Shown here one piece after another: positions 1 through 6,787 of a stretch of 32,705 nucleotides of DNA. Below the pieces are notes generated by a model that saw only the letters and a program-made list of their open reading frames with translations, made no database searches and was not told where the DNA came from. Each line of letters begins with the position of its first letter. Positions within the stretch are counted from its first letter, which is position 1. The stretch is taken from assembly GCA_964423665.1 (NCBI GenBank), contig CAYRFX010000021.1, forward strand, positions 1 through 32,705. Direction: 5' to 3'. A program made the translations under genes and the position numbers. Origin of the DNA: HGM04593 sp964423665. Lineage in GTDB: Bacteria; Bacteroidota; Bacteroidia; Bacteroidales; Bacteroidaceae.

Positions 1-1645
1 GAGCCGCATTTTCCAAAGCCGCATCGGTAAGAACCTCGCCGCTCATCATTTGTGCAATTTCATGCACACGCTCCTCCTTGCTTAGTTTAACAATATTTGT
101 AAGGGTTCCTTTCGGTGTCTCCTCTTTATACACCTTATAGTGCGATGCTCCTAACGCTGCCACTTGAGGAAGATGGGTGATACTGAGAACCTGACGTTGC
201 GAACGGCACATTTGTTGCATGAGACGCCCCATGCGCTCGGCAAGAACACCCGATATTCCGGTATCAATCTCGTCAAATATAAGAGTAGGCTGGTTGAGAT
301 TGGTTGCTATGAGCGACTTGAGGGCAAGCATCACACGCGCCATCTCTCCCCCCGATGCCACATCGGAAAGCGGTTGCGGAGCACTTATGCTATTGGCAGA
401 GAAAAGGAACGTAACCACATCGTTGCCCGACGGAGCAAAATCGTTTGCCGGCTTTATATCCACCTCGAAGCGTATCATAGGCATGCCCAGATTTACAAGA
501 ATATCCGTTATACTGCCCTTCAACACATCTGCCGCAGCACTGCGTGCCCGGGTCAGAAGATGCGCCGCAGATACAAGTTCCTCGCGCAATGCCGCGCAAC
601 GCTTCTCAAGCTGTTCAAGTTCCCAATCGCTGTTATCTATCTTATCAAGACGCTCGCGATAGCTCTTGCCCACCGCAATAAGCTCACTCAATGATGCCAC
701 ACGATGTTTCTGCTGCAAATCATATATAAGAGCCAAGCGTTTATCCACAAACTCAAGGCGATCGGGAGCAAATAACACCTTTGACGCACGTTGCTGCAGT
801 TCCTCGCAGCAATCTTTCAGCTCTATGTAATTACTATCCAATCTCTCGCTCAGTTCCTTTGCTGCCGCATAATGGGCAGATACACGCGACAAAACGTTAG
901 CAGCATCGCGCAACGAGCGCAAGAGCCCCTGTTCTTCATTATCTATGGTACTATATGCGCCATAAAGAGCCGATTGTATCTCCTCGGCATGAGAGAGCTC
1001 CTGCTGCTCCTGTTCAAGTTCCTCCTGCTCGCCTTCGCGCAAACCGGCAATCTCAATCTCCTCTACCTGGAAACGCAACCACTCTTCATCGCGAGCACTG
1101 CTTGCGAGCATCTCTTTGAGGGCAACCACCTCCTTTTGCGCCTGTGAGTATGCGACATATTTAAGACGATAGCTATCCAGCAACTCTGCATCGTCGGCCA
1201 ACACATCGAGCACCCCAAGCTGAAAATTTCTGTCCCCGAGAAGAAGATTCTGATGCTGGGAGTGTATATCTATAAGGCGAGAGCCGAGCTCCTTGAGAAG
1301 AGAAGCCGCCACCGGCGAATCATTTATAAAAGCACGACTGCGCCCTGTGGAGGAGAGCTCGCGACGTATAATGCAATCCTCGGCACAGTAGTCAAGGTCG
1401 TTCTCTGCAAAAAAAACCTCCAATGCAAATGAAGATATATCAAAATGACCCTCAATCACACAACGGTCTGCCCCCTCTCGTATAGCCTTCACGTCGGAAC
1501 GCTGCCCCAGCATCATGGCAATGGCACCAAGAAAGACCGACTTTCCCGCACCGGTCTCACCGGTAATCACAGAAAAGCCCGAGGAAAAATCCACCTCGAC
1601 GCTCTCAACAAGAGCAAAATTCTTAATTATTATTGATTTTAACAT
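1..1645 (-). CDS. recN: DNA repair ATPase RecN (C-terminus cut by window edge)
   Basis: RecN is an SMC-like cytoplasmic ATPase that acts in recombinational repair of double-strand breaks. The frame reads without a stop from the ATG at 1645 to the window edge, giving 548 codons. The family is usually about 550 residues, so only a few residues are missing. The N-terminus begins MLKSIIIKNFALVESVEVDF and carries the Walker A motif GETGAGKS at residues 29-36. A long charged middle section fits the coiled coil. The Walker B motif LIFDEIDTGISG lies near residues 455-466, with the acidic pair at D458/E459, followed by the H-loop region SITHLPQVA. It is the last gene of the dnaN operon: its ATG directly abuts the TAG of the upstream gene, so translation is probably coupled. 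No promoter of its own is visible. Confidence 0.96.
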   Translation of the reverse strand, partial: MLKSIIIKNFALVESVEVDFSSGFSVITGETGAGKSVFLGAIAMMLGQRSDVKAIREGADRCVIEGHFDISSFALEVFFAENDLDYCAEDCIIRRELSSTGRSRAFINDSPVAASLLKELGSRLIDIHSQHQNLLLGDRNFQLGVLDVLADDAELLDSYRLKYVAYSQAQKEVVALKEMLASSARDEEWLRFQVEEIEIAGLREGEQEELEQEQQELSHAEEIQSALYGAYSTIDNEEQGLLRSLRDAANVLSRVSAHYAAAKELSERLDSNYIELKDCCEELQQRASKVLFAPDRLEFVDKRLALIYDLQQKHRVASLSELIAVGKSYRERLDKIDNSDWELEQLEKRCAALREELVSAAHLLTRARSAAADVLKGSITDILVNLGMPMIRFEVDIKPANDFAPSGNDVVTFLFSANSISAPQPLSDVASGGEMARVMLALKSLIATNLNQPTLIFDEIDTGISGVLAERMGRLMQQMCRSQRQVLSITHLPQVAALGASHYKVYKEETPKGTLTNIVKLSKEERVHEIAQMMSGEVLTDAALENAA

Positions 1646-3739
1646 CTACAACTGATTATCGTGATTCTCCGCAAGTTTCTCCCACGAGGAAGAGAGGGAG
1701 GCGTCTATGGTTGTAACAATCTTCTGAACGTTCAAACGCTCCTTTATTGCACCGGACGAATATACATTCAACAGTTCATCGTTCTTATACTCTAAAAAGA
1801 GCTTGGGAAAGTATGCCAATGAGCGCGCATCGTATGCCTGCTTAAGCATATTTATGGACTCACCTATCACCTTGCGACCATTTGCCACATTCTTATACAT
1901 TACATCGAGCCCGAAGCGGTGATATTTATACATCAGCTTGCGCACAGGCTCCAATGCACCATTCATATAATCATCAATAATGGCATATCTGTTATTCTCG
2001 CTGCTTGAGGCACGCCACCCCGCATCGCCCAATGTTTGAGCATTGTTGGCAATATTCTGAGCCTTGTTAAGCCATTCACTGCCCCCAAGGTCACCCATTG
2101 TATCCATATCCATGCCTATTATCATATAGGCATAAAAAGCAAGAACTGCCGTGAGATTATTATCGAGATTATCCTCGTTGAAATCTAAACGGTCATAGGG
2201 CTGATAGGTGAATGTGATAGCTTTATCCTCGTATTTGAATGTTGTGGTACTATATGTAGAACCATAGACCGGACGGGTAGCCTGCACCATCAAGGAACAG
2301 GTAAAGGAACCGTCGGACGAGTATTTTTCCACAACAAAATTAAAGGTACAATCTATACGCTCCTCCTCTTCATAAGTGCTTGCAGTCCATTTACGTTCAT
2401 TCAGAAACTGCGTTATACCCTCTTTGAGCTGCTCGAATACCTCCGAATCGGCACTCTGCACTTTTGTGCGGTTTAGTGAAACCTTTGCATTGAGTTCCTC
2501 GCCCGTTGCCATCGCACATGCAGGCAGCAAAAGCATCACTGCAAGGAGCAGCAGACGCGACAAATGCGATATTATATCACGCGCTACCTCTGCCTTGCTT
2601 TTAAGCGGATAATCTGTTACCCCATCATTGCTTATTATTGACACCTTGTTGGTATCATGAGCAAAGCCTGCTCCTTTATCAGCAAGCGAATTCAACACTA
2701 TAAAATCGAGATTCTTTTTGGATAGTTTCTCGCGGGCATTAATCTCGCCATCATTGGTCTCCAAAGCAAATCCCACAAGACGCTGAGCCTCTTTCTTCTC
2801 CTTACCAAGCGCGGCAGCAATATCCTTGTTTGCTTCAAGCTCAATGGTCATACCCTCGCCCGTACGTTTTATCTTCTTATCAGCACAGGTGGCGGGGCGA
2901 TAATCTGCTACAGCTGCACAGAGAATTGCCGCATCACAAGAAGGGAATGCCCCGACAGAGGCATTATACATCTCCTCGGCACACTCCACATCTATGCGGT
3001 TTATTGAGGGGTGAGGGGTACTTAAAGAGACCGGACCGGCAACAAGCGTAACATCAGCTCCACGACGGGCACACTCTGCCGCAAGGGCAAAACCCATTTT
3101 CCCCGATGAATAGTTGCCTATGAAGCGTACAGGGTCTATTTTTTCATACGTAGGACCGGCTGTAATAAGGATATGTTTACCGGCAAGCGAATTAGCGGCT
3201 AAAAAAAAATCCTCGAGTGCCCGAACAATATTTTCGGGCTCCTCCATGCGTCCCTTGCCACGAAGGTGGCTGGCAAGCTCACCCGCAGCAGGTTCTATTA
3301 TGTGATTGCCATAATTGCGTAACACCTGCAAATTTCGCTGTGTGGAGGGGTGAACAAACATATCAAGGTCCATTGCCGGAGCAACAAACACCGGTGCCTT
3401 CATGGAAAGATATGTGGTAACAAGCAGATTATCGGCAACACCGTTTGCCATCTTGCCCATGGTGGAGGCTGTTGCCGGAGCGATTATCATGGCATCGGCC
3501 CACAAGCCCAGCTCCACATGACTATGCCACTCGCCGTTGCCACTATTGAAAAAGTCGCAAAGGACAGGACGACCCGAAAGCGTGGAGAGTGTGAGGGGGG
3601 TAATAAATTCCTTGCCCGACGGTGTCATAACCACCTGAACCTCGGCACCTTGCTTCACCAACAGACGAACGAGTATTGCCGCCTTGTAAGCAGCAATACT
3701 CCCCGTTACACCTAAAACTATCTTTTTCCCTTTAAGCAT
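1646..3739 (-). CDS. coaBC: CoaBC (Dfp) fused in frame to a DUF4835 exported protein
   Basis: Residues 1 to about 390 are CoaBC, which makes 4'-phosphopantothenoylcysteine and decarboxylates it in coenzyme A synthesis. The CoaC flavoprotein half has the start KKIVLGVTGSIAAYKA, the His in HVELGLWADAMIIAPAT and the PAMDLDMF motif. The CoaB half has ITAGPTYEKIDPVRFIGNYS, AAVADYRP and DKKIKR. CoaBC is normally about 400 residues; this frame is 697. Residues 393-697 match the DUF4835 family (renamed PorD of type IX secretion in some databases, from memory), which normally has its own gene here with a signal peptide. The junction reads SRLLLLAVMLLLPACAMA, a complete signal peptide beginning at an in-frame TTG (2561-2563). 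The downstream protein may therefore start there, or the two may be one polypeptide. The stop abuts recN; the start lies 3 bp after the exonuclease gene. Confidence 0.9.
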   Translation of the reverse strand: MLKGKKIVLGVTGSIAAYKAAILVRLLVKQGAEVQVVMTPSGKEFITPLTLSTLSGRPVLCDFFNSGNGEWHSHVELGLWADAMIIAPATASTMGKMANGVADNLLVTTYLSMKAPVFVAPAMDLDMFVHPSTQRNLQVLRNYGNHIIEPAAGELASHLRGKGRMEEPENIVRALEDFFLAANSLAGKHILITAGPTYEKIDPVRFIGNYSSGKMGFALAAECARRGADVTLVAGPVSLSTPHPSINRIDVECAEEMYNASVGAFPSCDAAILCAAVADYRPATCADKKIKRTGEGMTIELEANKDIAAALGKEKKEAQRLVGFALETNDGEINAREKLSKKNLDFIVLNSLADKGAGFAHDTNKVSIISNDGVTDYPLKSKAEVARDIISHLSRLLLLAVMLLLPACAMATGEELNAKVSLNRTKVQSADSEVFEQLKEGITQFLNERKWTASTYEEEERIDCTFNFVVEKYSSDGSFTCSLMVQATRPVYGSTYSTTTFKYEDKAITFTYQPYDRLDFNEDNLDNNLTAVLAFYAYMIIGMDMDTMGDLGGSEWLNKAQNIANNAQTLGDAGWRASSSENNRYAIIDDYMNGALEPVRKLMYKYHRFGLDVMYKNVANGRKVIGESINMLKQAYDARSLAYFPKLFLEYKNDELLNVYSSGAIKERLNVQKIVTTIDASLSSSWEKLAENHDNQL

Positions 3740-3742
3740 TGT

Positions 3743-4510
3743 TTATCTATTAAATTCGCGTAGCTTTATCCTTGTAAGCACCTGCTTGGTATTCAAGGCA
3801 AAGTCGCCGTTCATCATCCAACCATAATAGCCGGGGTCGCGACGCAGAACAGCGGCAACAGACTCGCCCTTGTATTTTCCAAAATTGAAAACCTCGCAAC
3901 CGGCATCATCATACACAAAACGACCTGCAAAATCCACATTGCGTGTAAAAGAACTCTCCTTTGCAAGAGCGGCAACATCGTTCTCCATATCATCATAGTG
4001 GTCGAGCTGCGCCTTCAGCACCTCGTAAGTGGCACGAGTATCTGCAAGTGCACTATGCGCATTATCAAACTCTGTACCGCAATAAAATTTGTGTGCCGCC
4101 GACAATGTGCGTGGTTCGCGTTTGTGATATAACACCTGCACATCTATTGCATGATGACGGGTAAGGTCTATATCCACCTGTGCGCGCAAAAACTCCTCGG
4201 CAAGCATGGGAAGGTCGAAACGATTGGAATTGAAACCGGCAAGGTCGCAACCCTCAAAATCGGCAGCAATCTCCTTTGCCACCTCCTTGAAGCGAGGACA
4301 ATCTTTCACATCGTCGTCATATATGCCATGCACGGCAGATGCCCCTTCGGGAATATGCATTCCCGGATTTATGCGCCTCGAATACTCTTTCTCACTGCCA
4401 TCGGGGAAAACCTTTATATAGCATATTTCCACAATGCGGTCTTTTGAGACATCAACACCCGTTGTCTCTAAGTCAAAGAATATAAGGGGATTTTTAAGAT
4501 TCAGTTTCAT
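3743..4510 (-). CDS. DnaQ-like DEDDh 3'-5' exonuclease
   Basis: A 255-residue exonuclease of the DNA polymerase III epsilon/RNase T superfamily, acting in the cytoplasm on 3' DNA or RNA ends. The DEDDh metal-binding residues can be placed: D13 and E15 in FFDLETTG, D99 in FNSNRFDLPML, H152 and D157 in AHSALADTRAT. The exonuclease domain covers about residues 8-170. The remaining 85 residues, ending in a segment around FNFGKYKGESVAAVLRRDPGYY, form a small C-terminal domain common in the Bacteroidota version. It starts 6 bp after the dnaN stop and ends 3 bp before coaBC, so it belongs to the dnaN operon. The neighbourhood suggests proofreading or repair, but whether this is the replicative epsilon subunit or a second exonuclease cannot be told here. 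Confidence 0.93.
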   Translation of the reverse strand: MKLNLKNPLIFFDLETTGVDVSKDRIVEICYIKVFPDGSEKEYSRRINPGMHIPEGASAVHGIYDDDVKDCPRFKEVAKEIAADFEGCDLAGFNSNRFDLPMLAEEFLRAQVDIDLTRHHAIDVQVLYHKREPRTLSAAHKFYCGTEFDNAHSALADTRATYEVLKAQLDHYDDMENDVAALAKESSFTRNVDFAGRFVYDDAGCEVFNFGKYKGESVAAVLRRDPGYYGWMMNGDFALNTKQVLTRIKLREFNR

Positions 4511-4516
4511 TGTTTG

Positions 4517-5644
4517 TTATTCTGTCAACATCATTGGCATAAGCAACATAAGCAACTCCTGTTTCTCTATCTGCTCTGCGGGAACAATCACACCTGCACG
4601 AGAAGGATCGGCAAGCTCGAATATCACGTCCTGACCGGGAATATTATTCAAAATATCAATGAGGAACATTGCGCGGAAACCGATATTCATGGGCACACCA
4701 TCGTAGCTGCATGTGATGCTCTCCTCGGCAGAGGTTGAGAAATCGGTATCCTGTGCCGATACGATAATCTTGTTATCCTCGATATGAAGTTTCACAATAC
4801 TTGCCTGTGAAGAGAATATTGACACACGGCGCAACGCGCTCACAAGCGCAACGCGATCTACTGTGAGCTTGTGAGGATTATTCTGGGGAATAACAGAGTT
4901 GTACTTGGGATAACGACCATCGTGCAAACGGCTGATAAGTTTATATTCGCCCATTGTAAATATCGCAAAACGACCGTCAAATTCAATCTGAACCTCCTGC
5001 TCATCGTCCTTGCCCAAAAGATTCTTCAACAGTGTAGAAGGTTTCTTGGGAAGAATGAAAGCCGACTTCTCGGCACCTGTTACTGAGCAATCGCGGTAAC
5101 GTGCAAGCTTGTGCCCGTCGGTCGCAACCAAGGTTATGCTTTCGGGGTCAAAATCAAAATATACACAAGTCATAAAACGGCGATCGGCATCTTCGCTTGC
5201 AGTTGCAAACAGCGAGCAAGAGATACCATTGGCAAGCAGACGTGCAGGAACCGATATTGCCACAGAATCCTCGCCCAGCACTGCGGGTGAAGGATACTCA
5301 TCGGCATTATAAGCCACCATGCTGTATTTTCCGTTGAGATAGAGTACATTAACCTCTAAAGTCTCCTTGTTCACCTCAAAACGAAGGGGCTGCTCAGAAA
5401 TCTCCTTAAGAGAGTCTATAAGAATCTTTGCCGAGATAGCAAAACTGAAATCCTCGGAACACTCAACAACCTCCATAGAGGTATTCAATGTGTTATCGGT
5501 ACTCGAAGCTGTGAGAGTGAGCGTGTTGCCATGCAATTCAAACAAGATACAATCCAACACGGGTATAGGATTCTTAGAGCCGATTACACGGCTTATTGTC
5601 TGCAAACGAGACGACAACTGTGAGCTTGATACAGTAAAGTTCAT
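4517..5644 (-). CDS. dnaN: DNA polymerase III beta subunit (sliding clamp)
   Basis: The beta clamp is a ring-shaped dimer that tethers DNA polymerase III to DNA. The 375-residue length fits the family. It starts MNFTVSSSQLSSRLQTISRV and has the three-fold repeated clamp domain architecture, with typical segments SIPVLDCILFEL-like (here NPIPVLDCILFELHG), VATDGHKLARYRD and DGRYPKYNSVIPQ. The C-terminus ends LLMLLMPMMLTE; the hydrophobic tail with two methionines resembles the conserved end that helps form the partner-binding pocket. It is the first gene of the operon dnaN, exonuclease, coaBC, recN. A TATCTTTG -7 box lies about 58 bp upstream. It is divergent from the DUF3127 gene. Confidence 0.98.
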   Translation of the reverse strand: MNFTVSSSQLSSRLQTISRVIGSKNPIPVLDCILFELHGNTLTLTASSTDNTLNTSMEVVECSEDFSFAISAKILIDSLKEISEQPLRFEVNKETLEVNVLYLNGKYSMVAYNADEYPSPAVLGEDSVAISVPARLLANGISCSLFATASEDADRRFMTCVYFDFDPESITLVATDGHKLARYRDCSVTGAEKSAFILPKKPSTLLKNLLGKDDEQEVQIEFDGRFAIFTMGEYKLISRLHDGRYPKYNSVIPQNNPHKLTVDRVALVSALRRVSIFSSQASIVKLHIEDNKIIVSAQDTDFSTSAEESITCSYDGVPMNIGFRAMFLIDILNNIPGQDVIFELADPSRAGVIVPAEQIEKQELLMLLMPMMLTE

Positions 5645-5701
5645 ATCTATATAAATTTAGTTATTTATTTTGCCTTAATGCGCACGCGCGCGTAACAACC
5701 A

Positions 5702-5709
5702 CAAAGATA
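5702..5709 (-). promoter_or_regulatory. -7 box of the dnaN operon promoter
   Basis: On the minus strand the sequence reads TATCTTTG, an exact match to the Bacteroidota -7 consensus TAnnTTTG. No clear TTTG-like -33 box is seen 19 bp further upstream, so only the -7 element is claimed. It would give a leader of about 50 nt before the dnaN ATG. Confidence 0.6.
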
Positions 5710-5749
5710 AAACTAAATATAATATTGCATAATAAAAATGGCAAAAAAA

Positions 5750-5780
5750 TTGTTTTTCGGGCAGAAAAGAACTATTTTCG
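5750..5780 (+). promoter_or_regulatory. Promoter of the DUF3127 gene
   Basis: A TTGT -33 box at 5750-5753 is separated by 19 bp from the -7 box TATTTTCG at 5773-5780. This is the Bacteroidota layout with C replacing T in the third position of TTTG. Transcription would start about 10-15 bp before the ATG at 5801. It is back to back with the dnaN promoter. Confidence 0.65.
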
Positions 5781-5800
5781 CGGGGTATTAGTAAAGAATT

Positions 5801-6172
5801 ATGGAAATTACAGGAAAAATTATTGCTGTACTGCCCGAAAGAGGCGGTATCTCAAAGACAGGAAACGAGTGGAAAATGCAGGAATATGTTATTGAAACAC
5901 ATGAGCAATACCCCAGAAAGGTTTGTTTCAATGTTTTTGGTAGCGACAAGATTGCACAATTCAATATTCAGGCGGGTGAAGAAATGACCGTATCATTTGA
6001 CATTAACGCCCGCGAATACAACGGTCGTTGGTTCAACGACATTCGTGCATGGCGTGTTGAAAGAGGTAGTGCACCCGTAAATACACCGGCAGAGACTGCC
6101 GCGTTTGATGTACCAAAAGTCCCCGTGCAAGATTTCAGCGCAGAGAACGATCCCAACGACCTGCCGTTCTAA
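5801..6172 (+). CDS. DUF3127 family protein (OB-fold-like)
   Basis: A 123-residue cytoplasmic protein that I recognise as the DUF3127 family, common in Bacteroidota. It begins MEITGKIIAVLPERGGISKT and continues with WKMQEYVIETHEQYPRKVCFNVFG-type beta strands and the segment NGRWFNDIRAWRVE. The alternating strands and length resemble an OB fold, and some members are annotated as single-stranded-DNA-binding-like; that function is inference. The last 30 residues are proline-rich and acidic, ending DPNDLPF, which resembles the acidic tail of SSB proteins. It is transcribed alone from a promoter 20 bp upstream and ends at a long hairpin terminator. Its divergence from dnaN is compatible with a role in DNA metabolism. 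Confidence 0.85.
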   Translation: MEITGKIIAVLPERGGISKTGNEWKMQEYVIETHEQYPRKVCFNVFGSDKIAQFNIQAGEEMTVSFDINAREYNGRWFNDIRAWRVERGSAPVNTPAETAAFDVPKVPVQDFSAENDPNDLPF

Positions 6173-6190
6173 GAAACAATTTACTACACA

Positions 6191-6232
6191 TATAAAAAGC
6201 AGTGGCAAAATATTTTGCTACTGCTTTTTATA
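6191..6232 (+). terminator. Rho-independent terminator after the DUF3127 gene
   Basis: A 42-nt inverted repeat with a single G-T wobble. The arms begin TATAAAAAGCAGT and end ACTGCTTTTTATA, and a T-rich tract closes the plus-strand side. It lies 19 bp after the stop codon. Confidence 0.85.
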
Positions 6233-6277
6233 ATTAACATAATTTAACAACGGGGGTGGTTTTAGAACATTTAATTA

Positions 6278-6285
6278 TACCTTTG
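6278..6285 (+). promoter_or_regulatory. -7 box upstream of the small lipoprotein gene
   Basis: The sequence TACCTTTG matches the Bacteroidota -7 consensus TAnnTTTG and lies 43 bp before the ATG. The -33 position is G/T-rich (GTGGTTTT) and not a good match. Confidence 0.6.
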
Positions 6286-6328
6286 TGGTAAGCTAAACAA
6301 AAAATCATTAACACTAAAAATTAAAACT

Positions 6329-6730
6329 ATGAAAAAGTTACTTATTTACAGATGGCTACCCTGCCTGCTTGCTATCTTTATGTGCACAACATTTACCGCT
6401 TGTAGCAGCGACGATAATGAAACCATACTACCCATCAACAAAGAATCATTAGAAGGTCTTTGGTTTATGGTAGAAGGTAACGGTGCATTGTACTTTAGCG
6501 AGGGCGAAACTGGTTACGTCAGCGATAACAGAAACAACGACGCAGCAACAGACTATATGAAATACAAATTAGTAGGGGACGATCTCTATTTTGACATTAT
6601 CCGATTTAATTCTGGATATCATTGTTATTATAAGATTGTTTCTATAACATCAAGCACATTAACACTTAAGACAATTAATTACTCGGAGGAAGACGAAGAA
6701 ATAGAAATTTACACAAGAGAGCACAGATAG
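6329..6730 (+). CDS. Small lipoprotein, lipocalin-like
   Basis: A 133-residue predicted outer-membrane lipoprotein. The signal peptide runs from MKKLLIYRWL to the lipobox FTAC. The mature protein begins C-S-S-D-D-N-E, an acidic stretch that in Bacteroidota marks export to the cell surface. The mature part has the pattern ...LEGLWFMVEGNGALYFSE..., then alternating short beta strands ending EEDEEIEIYTRE. That resembles the small lipocalin-like or META-like lipoproteins of this phylum. It has its own promoter and a perfect palindromic terminator, so it is monocistronic. Its core layout recalls the lipoprotein at 9013-9489, on the other side of rho. Function unknown. Confidence 0.75.
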   Translation: MKKLLIYRWLPCLLAIFMCTTFTACSSDDNETILPINKESLEGLWFMVEGNGALYFSEGETGYVSDNRNNDAATDYMKYKLVGDDLYFDIIRFNSGYHCYYKIVSITSSTLTLKTINYSEEDEEIEIYTREHR

Positions 6731-6770
6731 ATATAAAAAACACCGCTTGAAAGCGGTGTTTTTTATATCT
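6729..6770. terminator. Bidirectional terminator between the lipoprotein gene and rho
   Basis: A perfect 20-bp inverted repeat with a 2-nt spacer (GA). The core is AACACCGCTT / AAGCGGTGTT, flanked by A-runs on one side and T-runs on the other. It can therefore terminate transcription from both the plus-strand lipoprotein gene and the convergent rho gene. Confidence 0.93.
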
Positions 6771-6787
6771 ATTATTTGAAACTACAA

